A DNA stretch of 64,000 bases from Zhengella sp020637775 (GTDB lineage: Bacteria > Pseudomonadota > Alphaproteobacteria > Rhizobiales > Rhizobiaceae), in assembly GCF_041397485.1 (NCBI RefSeq), contig NZ_JAWKWO010000001.1, forward strand, positions 310,001-374,000. The letters are read 5' to 3'. The notes under the pieces are model-generated. The model did no database searches and was not told where the DNA came from. It saw only the letters and a program-made list of their open reading frames with translations. The first letter of the stretch is position 1; every line of letters begins with the position of its first letter. The translations under genes were made by a program, and so were the position numbers. Shown here one piece after another: positions 27,447 through 36,163 of this stretch.

Positions 27447-28799
27447 ATGTTCAACAAGATCCTCATTGCCAATCGCGGCGAAATCGCCCTTCGCGTGCTG
27501 CGCGCGGCCAAGGAACTGGGCATATCGACGGTGGCCGTTCACTCGACAGCGGACGCGGACGCCATGCATGTACGTCTTGCCGACGAGAGCGTGTGCATCG
27601 GACCGCCGCCATCGCGCGATTCCTATCTCAACATCCACCAGATCGTTGCAGCCTGCGAGATCACCGGGGCTGACGCCATTCATCCGGGCTACGGCTTCCT
27701 TTCGGAAAACGCGAAATTCGCCGACATCCTCGAGGCCCACGACATCACCTTCATCGGCCCGAAGGCGGATCACATCCGCATCATGGGCGACAAGATCGAA
27801 GCAAAGCGCACGGCCCGGCGGCTGGGCATTCCGGTCGTTCCCGGCTCCGACGGCGCGGTGACGGAAGAGGCCGACGCGCGGCGCATTGCCGGTGAAATCG
27901 GCTATCCGGTCATCATCAAGGCTTCCGCGGGTGGTGGCGGCCGCGGCATGAAGGTGGCGCGCTCGGAAGACGATCTCGTCGTGGCGCTGCAGACGGCGCG
28001 CTCGGAAGCAGGCGCGGCCTTTGGCGACGATGCCGTCTATATCGAAAAATACCTGGAGAAGCCCCGCCATATCGAGGTTCAGGTGGTTGGCGACGGCATG
28101 GGCCAGGGCGTCCATCTTGGCGAGCGCGACTGTTCGCTGCAACGCCGGCACCAGAAGGTGTGGGAAGAGGCCAATTCGCCGGCGCTGAACGAGGAAGCGC
28201 GCGAACGGATAGGCTCCATCTGCGCCAATGCGATTGCCGAAATGGGTTATTCGGGTGCCGGAACGATCGAGTTCCTCTATGAGAACGGCGAGTTCTATTT
28301 CATCGAGATGAACACCCGGCTGCAGGTGGAACATCCGGTGACCGAAGCCATTACCGGGATCGATCTCGTGCATGAGCAGATCCGTGTGGCATCGGGCGGC
28401 GGGTTGTCGGTGCGCCAGGAGGATATCCGTTTCTCCGGCCATGCCATCGAATGCCGGATCAATGCCGAGGACCCGCTCACCTTCACGCCCTCGCCCGGTG
28501 TCATCACGCATTTCCACACGCCGGGCGGCCTCGGCGTGCGCGTCGATTCCGGCGTCTATTCGGGTTACAAGATCCCGCCCTTCTACGACAGCCTGATCGG
28601 CAAGCTGATCGTGCATGGCCGCAACCGCGTGGAATGCATGATGCGCCTTCGCCGGGCGCTGGACGAGTTCGTCGTGGACGGGATCAACAGCACGCTGCCG
28701 CTCTTCCAAGACCTCGTCTCCAACCGGGACATCGCAAACGGCGATTATGACATTCACTGGCTGGAGAAATATCTGGCGACCAAGACGGATGCGGCTTGA
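27447..28799 (+). CDS. accC: acetyl-CoA carboxylase biotin carboxylase subunit
   Basis: Biotin carboxylase, which carboxylates the biotin on AccB using ATP and bicarbonate. The 450-residue protein starts with FNKILIANRGEIALRV. It has the ATP-grasp glycine loop KASAGGGGRGMK, the HIEVQV segment, the catalytic EMNTRLQVEHPVTE and the C-terminal domain. Length and motifs are standard. It is 6 nt after accB, so the subunits are co-translated from one message. Confidence 0.97.
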   Translation: MFNKILIANRGEIALRVLRAAKELGISTVAVHSTADADAMHVRLADESVCIGPPPSRDSYLNIHQIVAACEITGADAIHPGYGFLSENAKFADILEAHDITFIGPKADHIRIMGDKIEAKRTARRLGIPVVPGSDGAVTEEADARRIAGEIGYPVIIKASAGGGGRGMKVARSEDDLVVALQTARSEAGAAFGDDAVYIEKYLEKPRHIEVQVVGDGMGQGVHLGERDCSLQRRHQKVWEEANSPALNEEARERIGSICANAIAEMGYSGAGTIEFLYENGEFYFIEMNTRLQVEHPVTEAITGIDLVHEQIRVASGGGLSVRQEDIRFSGHAIECRINAEDPLTFTPSPGVITHFHTPGGLGVRVDSGVYSGYKIPPFYDSLIGKLIVHGRNRVECMMRLRRALDEFVVDGINSTLPLFQDLVSNRDIANGDYDIHWLEKYLATKTDAA

Positions 28800-28826
28800 G
28801 ACGGCGCAAGGCCCAAGGGTGAGCGC

Positions 28827-29480
28827 GTGAGCCGGCCGCTCGCTCCAGGACAGGCAATCCCGCCCGACCTTCTGCTGCGCGCCTATGCTACGGGCGTCTT
28901 TCCGATGGCCGAGGATGCAGCCGACAAGGAGGTGTTCTGGGTCAGGCCGGAGGTGCGCGGCATCATCCCCCTGGACGCCTTTCATGTCCCCCGCAGCCTG
29001 AAAAAGACAATCCGGCAGAACCGTTTCGAGATCGCATTCGACCGTGATTTCGAGGGCGTGCTCGACGGCTGTGCCGAAACGACCGAGGACCGGCCGACAA
29101 CCTGGATCAACCGCACGATCCGGGACGCTTATGGCGCGCTGTTCAGGCGCGGCTATTGCCACACGGTTGAAGCATGGCGCGGCGGGCGGCTGGTTGGCGG
29201 TCTTTACGGTGTCTCGCTGGGGGCTGCCTTTTTCGGTGAAAGTATGTTCGCGCGCGAGACCGATGCATCCAAGGTATGCCTTTGGCATCTGGTCGAGCGG
29301 CTGAGGCAGCAGCGCTTCCTGCTGCTGGACACGCAATTCACCACCGACCATCTCAAGCGGTTCGGCGCCGTCGATGTGCCGCGGCGGACCTACGAGAAGA
29401 TACTGGCCAAGGCCATTGCCGCCGACGCGGCGTTCAATCTGCCCGGCGAGCGGGAGACGGGCGGCCTCCTGTCGACCTGA
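28827..29480 (+). CDS. aat: leucyl/phenylalanyl-tRNA--protein transferase
   Basis: Aat adds Leu or Phe from aminoacyl-tRNA to proteins with N-terminal Lys or Arg, marking them for ClpAP degradation (N-end rule). The 217-residue protein has LLRAYATGVFPMAED, the FWVRPEVRGIIPLD segment, HTVEAWRGGRLVGGLYG, and FFGESMFARETDASK, all family signatures. The start codon is GTG at 28827 with an AAGGGTGA upstream. It is 27 nt after accC and probably in the same operon. Confidence 0.95.
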   Translation: MSRPLAPGQAIPPDLLLRAYATGVFPMAEDAADKEVFWVRPEVRGIIPLDAFHVPRSLKKTIRQNRFEIAFDRDFEGVLDGCAETTEDRPTTWINRTIRDAYGALFRRGYCHTVEAWRGGRLVGGLYGVSLGAAFFGESMFARETDASKVCLWHLVERLRQQRFLLLDTQFTTDHLKRFGAVDVPRRTYEKILAKAIAADAAFNLPGERETGGLLST

Positions 29481-29486
29481 AACGGA

Positions 29487-29906
29487 TCAACTGTCCTTGG
29501 GCGGGGGAACGTCGGATTCCTGCTTGCAGCCCTTCAGCCAGACATCGTAGACGGCATGCTCGACGGCATTCAGGCCGGGGCTTTCTGCAAACATCCAGCC
29601 GGTAAATATGCGCCGGACCTTGCGGTCGAGCGTCATTTCATCGACCTCCACGAAGCTGTCGGTCTTCGGCTCGTCCTCGTTGATGCGTGAATAGCAAACC
29701 CGCGGCGTGACAAGCAGCGCGCCGAACTGCACGGTCTCGTCGATATAGACGTCGAAGCTGATGATACGGCCGGTGATCTTGTCGATGCCGGTGAATTCGG
29801 CGACCGGGTTCGTGATTCGCTCGGCATGGGCCACGCCCATGGCAAGGCCCGTCATCGCGGACGCAGCAAAAAACCCGATGAAACGATTGCAGGTTCTGAT
29901 CTTCAT
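29487..29906 (-). CDS. DUF2155 family exported protein
   Basis: A 139-residue protein with a signal peptide (about 1-28, ending in AHA) and the DUF2155 core. The core includes KITGRIISFDVYIDETVQFG, two cysteines (VCYSR and KGCKQ), and FTGWMFAESPGLNAVEHAVYDVW. The function is unknown; the family is alphaproteobacterial. The start at 29906 gives the signal peptide; a longer frame adds a non-hydrophobic leader. It is convergent with aat and lies after the NDUFA12 gene, a typical rhizobial gene order. Confidence 0.88.
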   Translation of the reverse strand: MKIRTCNRFIGFFAASAMTGLAMGVAHAERITNPVAEFTGIDKITGRIISFDVYIDETVQFGALLVTPRVCYSRINEDEPKTDSFVEVDEMTLDRKVRRIFTGWMFAESPGLNAVEHAVYDVWLKGCKQESDVPPPKDS

Positions 29907-30031
29907 GGCCGGCTGAGATTCCCGGATTTCGCGGCGGAACGGCAAGGGAGCGTCATTTTCAGCGCAACGCCCTCAAGAATGCGTTAACCGCGAATTGTGG
30001 CGTGACAAGGCCCGTAAACGGCCTGTCGCGA

Positions 30032-30430
30032 TCAGGAACCCGGCGTCCAGGCGTCGTAGTCGCCGGTCACCTTGGGGCGGCTTGCCGGGGTCAGGATCGA
30101 GCCATCCGGCCGGTAGGCGCCCGGCGTACCGGTCTGGTTGGCGATATGTTCCTTTTCCCAGTCGTGCCGGACGTAGTTTTCCTTCGTCGGCGGCGTGGCA
30201 ACGCGGTGATGCATCCAGCCGTGCCAGCCGGGCGGAATGGCGGAGGCCTCGGCATAGCCGTTATAGATCACCCAACGGCGGGTGCGGCCTTCCGAATCCT
30301 TCGTGCCTTCATAATAGACGTTGCCGAACTGGTCCTCGCCGACTTTCGTCCCGTGGCGCCAGGTAAAGAACCTGGTGTTGAGGGTTGCGCCATTCCACCA
30401 GGTGAAGATGTTGGTGAGTAGCTTCAGCAT
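30032..30430 (-). CDS. NADH:ubiquinone oxidoreductase subunit NDUFA12
   Basis: A 132-residue homologue of the mitochondrial complex I accessory subunit NDUFA12 (B17.2), found in alphaproteobacterial complex I. The family core is visible as GTKVGEDQFGNVYYEG, the RRWVIYNG block and the PPGWHGWMHH motif. It binds near the acyl-carrier subunit and the NuoE/NuoI side of the peripheral arm. The gene is away from the main nuo operon, as usual, and lies upstream of the DUF2155 gene. Confidence 0.93.
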   Translation of the reverse strand: MLKLLTNIFTWWNGATLNTRFFTWRHGTKVGEDQFGNVYYEGTKDSEGRTRRWVIYNGYAEASAIPPGWHGWMHHRVATPPTKENYVRHDWEKEHIANQTGTPGAYRPDGSILTPASRPKVTGDYDAWTPGS

Positions 30431-30559
30431 GCCGGGCCTCGTCCTACGCGCAAGGATGCACAGGCGATGCCGCGCATCCGCAATTGCCTTGCCTTATGAA
30501 GCGGGCAGCGCCGGAAAACAAGGGGCGCAGCCCGGATATTTGCAGCCGCATCCCGCCTT

Positions 30560-31027
30560 TCACAGCTTCAGCTTGAAGCCCTCATGACTGCGGGCGAAAC
30601 CGAGGCGTTCATAGAAGCGGTGGGCATCGGCGCGTGTCTTGTTGCTCATGAGCTGGACCAGCCGGGCGCCGGCCTTGCGGCCCTCGCCGACGGCGTGGCG
30701 GACCATGGCGGCACCGATGCCCTGGCCACGCATCGCGGCGGCGGTCTGTACCGCCTCGATGGTGAGGACCGGTCGGCCGCGCCCGGTCATGGCCGTTGTC
30801 AGCGTGACCTGGAACGTGCCGACGATCCGGCCGTCCAGTTCCGCCACGAAGAGCGTGTCGCAGGGGCTTGCCGCAATCCGGTCGAATGCGGCCAGATAGT
30901 CCGGCAAGGCGGCGGGATCGGCCGTGTCGCCATGGCCGCCCAGCACATCGTCGGCGAAAAGCGCCACGATGGCGGGAACGTCGGCACGCGTGGCGGGGCG
31001 GATCGTGACCGCCGTCCCGTCCGTCAT
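30560..31027 (-). CDS. GNAT family N-acetyltransferase (1 of 3)
   Basis: A 155-residue acetyl-CoA-dependent acetyltransferase. Motif A is visible as RGQGIGAAMVRHAV, and the end of motif B as AHRFYERLGFARSHEGFKLKL. The start at 31027 (MTDGTAVTIRPATRADV) overlaps the stop of the DM13 gene as ATGA, so translation is coupled. The substrate is unknown. It is the last of a minus-strand run that includes two more GNAT genes. Confidence 0.88.
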   Translation of the reverse strand: MTDGTAVTIRPATRADVPAIVALFADDVLGGHGDTADPAALPDYLAAFDRIAASPCDTLFVAELDGRIVGTFQVTLTTAMTGRGRPVLTIEAVQTAAAMRGQGIGAAMVRHAVGEGRKAGARLVQLMSNKTRADAHRFYERLGFARSHEGFKLKL

Positions 31028-31506
31028 GGCCGGGTCAGGGGGGCTGCCGAGAACAGCACGCCGAACTGTTGGCACCACACCACGGCCGAGCCGAAGGCGG
31101 CGACATCGACATCACCGGGAATCACGTAGGTCTGGTCGCCCACATTTCCCTTCAAAGGCCCGAGCGAAAGCCATTTGCTGGCCTTCACGTCAGCCGAGGA
31201 TTTCGGATCCGGGTTCTGGACGAGCCACATTTCAAGGTCCGGCCCGTTGGTGACCTCGAATTGCGAAAGCCGAAGCAGGTTCGCACCGCCGGCAGTACGC
31301 AGGATGCGGGCTTCGCCGCGGCCCTTGTGGGCGGTATCGGCATCGCGGAACTGCCCTGCGGCCACCGGCGTCGTCATCAGTTCGGCAGGCAGTTCCTCGG
31401 ATACGACGCGGTCGATCCACAAGGGTGAAAACAGGTACCAGAATGCGTTTCCGGCCGCAAATCCGAGAATGAAAACCGGAACCGCAATGATGATGAACTT
31501 CCGCAT
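31024..31506 (-). CDS. DM13 domain membrane-anchored protein
   Basis: A 160-residue protein with one N-terminal membrane helix (about 3-28) and an extracytoplasmic DM13 domain. DM13 signs are RTAGGANLLRLSQFEVTNG, PDLEMWLVQNPDP and the conserved cysteine in VVWCQQFGVLF. DM13 is proposed to act in redox reactions. The start at 31506 lies after a GGGGGAAG. It overlaps the GNAT gene by 4 nt, which suggests a shared role or at least coupled expression. Confidence 0.85.
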   Translation of the reverse strand: MRKFIIIAVPVFILGFAAGNAFWYLFSPLWIDRVVSEELPAELMTTPVAAGQFRDADTAHKGRGEARILRTAGGANLLRLSQFEVTNGPDLEMWLVQNPDPKSSADVKASKWLSLGPLKGNVGDQTYVIPGDVDVAAFGSAVVWCQQFGVLFSAAPLTRP

Positions 31507-31576
31507 GACCACGTCTTCCCCCCTTGGTTGAACACCCATGAGACGATGCGCAGCGGACCCGCCCGGCCGCCGCCCG

Positions 31577-32065
31577 TCAGCCTATCTGCTTTTCGAGGAT
31601 GAGCGCGGGGATGCCGGAATCGCGGCTGCCGCAATTCTCGGTGCGGTCCACCTGGCGGTAGCCCTGGTTCTCGTAGAAGGCGATGGCCTTCGCATTGGCC
31701 TCTTCCACTTCCAGGCGCATCTTGGCGGCCATCGGGAAGGCACTCTCCATCTCGATGAGCAGCGCCTTGCCGGCACCCCTGCCCTGCGCCTGCGGATTCA
31801 CATAGAGTTGATGAAGATAGGCCACCCGCTCGTCCCCCATCGACGCATAGGCGACGCCGAGGATCTCGGTGCCGTCGTCGGCGATGACGAATTCGGAATA
31901 GGGCTTCGTCATCCGCTTCTGCAATGCCTTGAGCGAATGCCAGTCCTCATTGATCGCGTTCACGCGATCCTCGCCATAGATATCGTCGTAGGTGGCGTGC
32001 CAGGTTTTGACGAGAAGGTCGCGGATGTTCTCCAAATCGTCGCGATCGACGGTCCTGATCCACAT
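31577..32065 (-). CDS. GNAT family N-acetyltransferase (2 of 3)
   Basis: A 162-residue acetyltransferase. It has LHQLYVNPQAQGRGAGKALL (motif A, acetyl-CoA pyrophosphate loop QGRGAG) and AIAFYENQGYRQVDRTE (motif B). It resembles the RimI-like group, but the substrate is unknown. The spacing to the neighbours (70-82 nt) leaves open whether it is co-transcribed with them. Confidence 0.88.
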   Translation of the reverse strand: MWIRTVDRDDLENIRDLLVKTWHATYDDIYGEDRVNAINEDWHSLKALQKRMTKPYSEFVIADDGTEILGVAYASMGDERVAYLHQLYVNPQAQGRGAGKALLIEMESAFPMAAKMRLEVEEANAKAIAFYENQGYRQVDRTENCGSRDSGIPALILEKQIG

Positions 32066-32147
32066 GGATGCTTTTGCCTCAAGCTACCTGCCTCATGCTG
32101 ATGCGCACAATGCGCAATGGCACGATGGCTTTTTTACAAGCGGATCG

Positions 32148-32660
32148 TCAAGCCTGAGGCTTCGCCATGCCGGCGGGACGGCGCATCAGGTCGGCCGGCG
32201 TGTCGCCGAGGCCCGGTGCTTCCTCGATACGCTGGAACCCGGCCTTGAAGTAGAAAGCAATGGCGCGGTCATTGCCGCGCAGCACGGTCAGTTCGACCGG
32301 CGCGCCGCGCGCATCGGCAAGCGACGCCACCGCCTCGATCAGCGCCATGGCGACGCCGGAGCCCTTCCACTCTGGCTCCACGTGGATCCGGTCGATGAAA
32401 GCCGCGCCGGTGTCCAGCCATTCGCCGGCGGCCTGCCCCACCAGCCACCCCGTCTCGTCGCAGGCGACGAAACCGAAGGCCGAAGAGTTGGCATATTCCG
32501 ATTCGAACAGGGCGCGCACATGCTTTGCGCCGGAAATGCGCTGGCGTTCGGCCTCGCCGATGATCGGGTCGTATGTGCGTGCCCAACTCGCCTTGACCAA
32601 GACCATCAGCGGTTCGATGTCGTCCACCCGGGTCGGCCTGACCGCAAAGGCGCGGCTCAT
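32148..32660 (-). CDS. GNAT family N-acetyltransferase (3 of 3), coupled to gatB
   Basis: A 170-residue acetyltransferase with RIHVEPEWKGSGVAMALIE as motif A and AIAFYFKAGFQRIEEAPG as motif B. The acetyl-CoA loop KGSGVA is somewhat atypical (Q/RxxGxG/A expected). Its ATG overlaps the gatB stop codon by 4 nt (ATGA), so it is translated with gatB. It shares the general plan of GNAT 2 (first half contains YDxIxGE/DxxR), so the two look like old paralogues. The substrate is unknown. Confidence 0.88.
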   Translation of the reverse strand: MSRAFAVRPTRVDDIEPLMVLVKASWARTYDPIIGEAERQRISGAKHVRALFESEYANSSAFGFVACDETGWLVGQAAGEWLDTGAAFIDRIHVEPEWKGSGVAMALIEAVASLADARGAPVELTVLRGNDRAIAFYFKAGFQRIEEAPGLGDTPADLMRRPAGMAKPQA

Positions 32661-34156
32661 TCCTCGATCCCGAGCTTTGCCTTGACCAGTGCCTGAACGG
32701 CCTGGGGATTGGCCTTGCCGCCGGTCGCCTTCATCACCTGGCCAACGAACCAGCCGGCCATGGTGGGCTTGGCCTTGACCTGTTCGACCTTGTCGGGATT
32801 GGCGGCCAGCACCTCGTCGACCGCCTTTTCGATGGCGCCGGTATCGGTGACCTGTTTCAGCCCGCGCTCCTCCACGAGGGTCTTCGGATCGCCGCCCTCG
32901 TTCCAGACGATCTCAAACAGGTCCTTGGCAATCTTGCCGGAAATGGTGCCATCCTTGATCAGGTCAATCACGGCGCCAAGCTGGGCGGGCGAGACCGGCG
33001 TCTCTTCGATGCCCCTGCCGGCCTTGTTCAGCGCACCGAGCAGGTCGTTGATGACCCAGTTGGCGGCCGCCTTGCCGTCACGCCCTTCGGCCACCTGTTC
33101 GAAATAGTCGGCAATCGCCTTCTCCGAGACAAGGATCGCAGCGTCATATTCGGAAAGGCCGAGCGCCATGAAGCGGGCCTTCTTCTCGTCGGGCAGTTCG
33201 GGAAGGTCGGCGGCCAGTTCATCCACGAAGGCCTGGGTTAATTCCAGCGGCAGGAGATCGGGATCGGGGAAATAGCGGTAATCGTGCGCCTCTTCCTTGG
33301 AGCGCATGGAGCGTGTCTCGCCCTTTGCCGGATCGAACAGGCGCGTTTCCTGGTCGATGGAACCGCCATCCTCGAGAATCGCGATCTGGCGGCGTGCCTC
33401 GTAGTCGATCGCCTGGCCGACAAAGCGGATGGAATTGACGTTCTTGATCTCGCAGCGCGTGCCGAAAGGCTCACCGGGCCGGCGCACTGAAACATTCACG
33501 TCGGCGCGCATCGAGCCTTCGTCCATATTGCCGTCACAGGTGCCCAGGTAGCGCAGGATCGTGCGCAGCTTGGTCAGGTAGGCCCTGGCCTCGTCGGCGG
33601 AACGCATGTCCGGTTTGGAGACGATTTCCATCAGCGCCACGCCCGAGCGGTTCAGATCGACGTAGGACATGGTCGGGTGCTGGTCATGCATCGACTTGCC
33701 CGCATCCTGCTCCAGATGCAGACGCTCGATGCCGACCTCGATCGATTCGAAGTTGCCCTGCTTGTCCGGTCCCACCGACACGGTCACGATGCCCTCGCCG
33801 ACCACTGGCTGCTTGAACTGGGAAATCTGGTAGCCCTGCGGCAGGTCCGGATAGAAATAGTTCTTGCGGTCGAAGACGGATTTCAGATTGATCTGCGCCT
33901 TGAGCCCGAGACCCGTGCGAACGGCCTGGCGAACGCATTCCTCGTTGATGACGGGCAGCATTCCCGGCATGGCCGCATCGACCAGTGACACATGATCGTT
34001 CGGCGCGCCGCCAAAGGCCGTGGACGCACCGGAAAAAAGCTTGGACCGGCTGATCACCTGGGCATGAACCTCCATGCCGATGATGACTTCCCAATCACCC
34101 GTTGCTCCGGGGATCAGGCGTTTGGGCTCGGGCGTGCGCGTGTCGATGATGGTCAT
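32657..34156 (-). CDS. gatB: Asp-tRNA(Asn)/Glu-tRNA(Gln) amidotransferase subunit B
   Basis: GatB binds the mischarged tRNA and activates it with ATP while GatA supplies ammonia. The 499-residue protein has WEVIIGMEVHAQV near residue 20, the KNYFYPDLPQGYQISQ motif, and the SMRADVNVSV and GTRCEIKNVNS segments. A YqeY-like tail domain is in the last 150 residues. The start at 34156 (MTIIDTRTPEPKR) is the family start. gatA and gatC are 14-16 kb away, which is the usual alphaproteobacterial split. Confidence 0.97.
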   Translation of the reverse strand: MTIIDTRTPEPKRLIPGATGDWEVIIGMEVHAQVISRSKLFSGASTAFGGAPNDHVSLVDAAMPGMLPVINEECVRQAVRTGLGLKAQINLKSVFDRKNYFYPDLPQGYQISQFKQPVVGEGIVTVSVGPDKQGNFESIEVGIERLHLEQDAGKSMHDQHPTMSYVDLNRSGVALMEIVSKPDMRSADEARAYLTKLRTILRYLGTCDGNMDEGSMRADVNVSVRRPGEPFGTRCEIKNVNSIRFVGQAIDYEARRQIAILEDGGSIDQETRLFDPAKGETRSMRSKEEAHDYRYFPDPDLLPLELTQAFVDELAADLPELPDEKKARFMALGLSEYDAAILVSEKAIADYFEQVAEGRDGKAAANWVINDLLGALNKAGRGIEETPVSPAQLGAVIDLIKDGTISGKIAKDLFEIVWNEGGDPKTLVEERGLKQVTDTGAIEKAVDEVLAANPDKVEQVKAKPTMAGWFVGQVMKATGGKANPQAVQALVKAKLGIEE

Positions 34157-34282
34157 GGCTCGCAGGACTGTTTTTTCACGGGATTTCACCGGCACGGAGG
34201 CCGGCTTTCAGGTTGCTCTCCGGGTAGAGCAAACCGCCCGGTGTTGCAAGGTTTTTGGAAACCGCACCGCGTTTTGCAACAG

Positions 34283-34296
34283 TTGACATAAATCAA
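34283..34296. promoter_or_regulatory. FNR/FixK-type box before the DUF6455 gene
   Basis: TTGACATAAATCAA fits the FNR/FixK/FnrL consensus TTGAY-N4-RTCAA exactly. Its end is 58 nt before the DUF6455 start, a distance that suits activation at about -41 with a short leader. The other flanking gene, gatB, starts 127 nt away on the other strand. Low-oxygen induction of the DUF6455 gene is the likely function. Confidence 0.7.
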
Positions 34297-34354
34297 GGCG
34301 GGCCGGTCCGGCTATGGCAGATTGGTCACGTCAACGGCGATGGGAGACCGTCAC

Positions 34355-34627
34355 ATGAGCCTCAAGGGAATATTCACCAGGATCCTGCGTCACGGTGATC
34401 TTTTCGAAGGCATGGTCCAAAAGCTTGAGCTTGAAGACCACATGTCCGGTCTCCCGCACGCTACCGAAGTCTACCGGCGCGCCGCCAACCGCTGCCTTTC
34501 TTGCAGCGAAGGCGATGCATGCGAGGAATGGCTGAAGCGCAGCGATGCCCCGGACGAAGCGCCTGCCTATTGCCGCAATCACGACCTGCTGATGCGGCTG
34601 AAGAAGATGGAAGACGCAGCGGCCTGA
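34355..34627 (+). CDS. DUF6455 family protein with four cysteines
   Basis: A 90-residue soluble protein of the DUF6455 type. The first half is helical (FTRILRHGDLFEGMVQKLEL). The second half carries CLSC, a cysteine in GDACEEWL and a cysteine in PAYCRNHDLL, four in all, which could bind a metal or an Fe-S cluster. The function is unknown. The start at 34355 follows GGGAG; an in-frame ATG 33 nt upstream is less likely. It is a single gene between an FNR-type box and a strong terminator. Confidence 0.85.
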   Translation: MSLKGIFTRILRHGDLFEGMVQKLELEDHMSGLPHATEVYRRAANRCLSCSEGDACEEWLKRSDAPDEAPAYCRNHDLLMRLKKMEDAAA

Positions 34628-34660
34628 TTGCCAACGGAATTTTCTGGATCCCTCCCACTG

Positions 34661-34689
34661 TCCCGGCGCTCGCGCCGGGAACTTTTTTT
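34661..34689 (+). terminator. intrinsic terminator after the DUF6455 gene
   Basis: TCCCGGCG and CGCCGGGA form an 8-bp stem around CTCG, followed by AC and seven T. A textbook terminator. Confidence 0.93.
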
Positions 34690-34721
34690 GTGCCGTTGGC
34701 AACCGGTCCCGCCGCGCCTTC

Positions 34722-35153
34722 TCAGCCTGCGGCTATGTAATTGCGAATCTCGTCGGCCTCACGCATCACGTCCTCGATCCTGCGCTTGACGACGTCACCG
34801 ATGGAAATGATGCCGATCAGCTTCCCGTTTTCTGCCACGGGCAGGTGACGGAAGCGTCCGGCGGTCATGATCTCCATGACGTCGTTGATCGTGCTGGTTT
34901 CCGTGCAGGTCTTGACCTTGGCCGTCATGACTGACGAAACCGCGTCATCCAGGCATGCGCCCTTGCGTTCAGCCACGGCGCGCACGATGTCGCGCTCGGA
35001 GAGAATCCCCTCGATGCTGCCGTCCGGCTTGACCACCACGGCGGCGCCGATCCTCTTTCTGGCCAGCAGAGCCGCGGCATTGCCAAGCGTCTCACCGGCG
35101 GAAATGGTCACCACATCACGGCCCTTTTCGTCGAGAATCGCCTTCACGGTCAT
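34722..35153 (-). CDS. CBS domain-pair protein
   Basis: A 143-residue protein made only of two CBS motifs (about 10-65 and 75-135), the unit that binds adenine nucleotides as an energy sensor. Typical segments are GAAVVVKPDGSIEGILSERDIVRAV and RFRHLPVAENGKLIGIISIGDVV. The start at 35153 (MTVKAILDEKG) is the family start; a longer open frame has no conserved residues. It may regulate a partner protein, which is unknown. It lies downstream of the rhomboid gene with a 100 nt gap. Confidence 0.92.
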   Translation of the reverse strand: MTVKAILDEKGRDVVTISAGETLGNAAALLARKRIGAAVVVKPDGSIEGILSERDIVRAVAERKGACLDDAVSSVMTAKVKTCTETSTINDVMEIMTAGRFRHLPVAENGKLIGIISIGDVVKRRIEDVMREADEIRNYIAAG

Positions 35154-35253
35154 GAAATTTCTCCTCTCGCTGCGTGGACAGCACAATCGCCCCCTCGTCC
35201 GGTTTTCATGGTGTGCCGGGCGCGACAATTTGGCAAGAGCGGAATGTCGGCGA

Positions 35254-35961
35254 TCAGCCGCGGCGCCAGGGATCGAGCCAGGGAATGACGATGAAGCCGG
35301 CGAGGAACCCGCCGATATGGGCCTGCCAGGCAATCGGACTGCCACCGGCGGAGGCCAGCCCGGTCACCAGATTGGCAATGAACCAGATGGCGAGGAAGGA
35401 CAGGACTAGGCGCGAAGCCAGCATCTGGCCCAATGTCAGGAGCGGGCCGTCGAAGGCGCGGATACCGCCCGTGCGCCCGACCGCGAAGCCGTAGCGCGCG
35501 GCGGCAGCCATCATGCCGGAGATAGCACCCGACGCTCCAACCAGCGGCACGGCATCACCGGAATGGAGAGCGAAGTGGAGGGCGACGGCTGCAAGCGCGG
35601 TCACCGCCCAGAAGGCGAGAAAGCGCAGCCAGCCCACGCGCGCGGCCAATGGCGAGCCGAACGCGGCAAGCCACACCATGTTGATCACCAGATGCAGCCA
35701 GCCGCCGTGCAGCAACGAATAGCTGAGCGGCGACAGCCAGGCATAAACATCCAGATCATAGCCGCCCGTATAGCGAAGCGGGATGAAAGCCATGTGCAGA
35801 ACCAGTGCGAAATCCTGGTCCGGCGTCAGCACGAAACTGCGAAGCGCGTGAATGCCGACACAGGCCACGATCATCAGAAGGGCCGGCGCGGCAATGTTGA
35901 ACACCGGCTCACGGGGCGCCGGGACCGTGGTCTCGGGGCGGTCTTCCTCAGGGTCGTGCAT
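35254..35961 (-). CDS. rhomboid family intramembrane serine protease
   Basis: A 235-residue membrane protein with about six helices. The rhomboid catalytic serine is in VGASGAISGMMA, and the catalytic histidine in AWQAHIGGFLAGF. The conserved SLLHGGWLHLVINMVWL helix precedes them. It should cleave membrane proteins inside the bilayer; the substrate is unknown. The start at 35961 (MHDPEEDRPE) gives a short polar cytoplasmic leader. A terminator on the same strand lies upstream, which is odd. Confidence 0.92.
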   Translation of the reverse strand: MHDPEEDRPETTVPAPREPVFNIAAPALLMIVACVGIHALRSFVLTPDQDFALVLHMAFIPLRYTGGYDLDVYAWLSPLSYSLLHGGWLHLVINMVWLAAFGSPLAARVGWLRFLAFWAVTALAAVALHFALHSGDAVPLVGASGAISGMMAAAARYGFAVGRTGGIRAFDGPLLTLGQMLASRLVLSFLAIWFIANLVTGLASAGGSPIAWQAHIGGFLAGFIVIPWLDPWRRG

Positions 35962-36021
35962 GGGTGATCAGCTCTCGCGGCCTGTCCGACGGGAGCCGCA
36001 GACTACAGGCGCGACTTCGTT

Positions 36022-36059
36022 AAAAAAAGAGGCCGCCCGGGATTTTCCCCGAACGGCCT
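36022..36059 (-). terminator. orphan intrinsic terminator upstream of the rhomboid gene
   Basis: On the minus strand AGGCCG pairs with CGGCCT, with an inner CGGG/CCCG stem, followed by C and seven T. No recognised gene ends here: the rhomboid gene starts 60 nt further in the same direction, and the PAS gene points away. It should end a short minus-strand transcript. Confidence 0.8.
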
Positions 36060-36163
36060 GGTCGAGCCCCTGCTCTCCCCGAAAACTGGCTGTCAACGAC
36101 GAAAGAGCCGCAATACCAATTGCTTCGCCGTTGATGACGGTGTGCCACAAGGCGGCGGCGCAT

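Noticed and set aside
35968..36150. 60-codon minus-strand frame upstream of the rhomboid gene
   Set aside because: It runs through an intrinsic terminator and has no ribosome site or conserved motif; a non-coding transcript is more likely.
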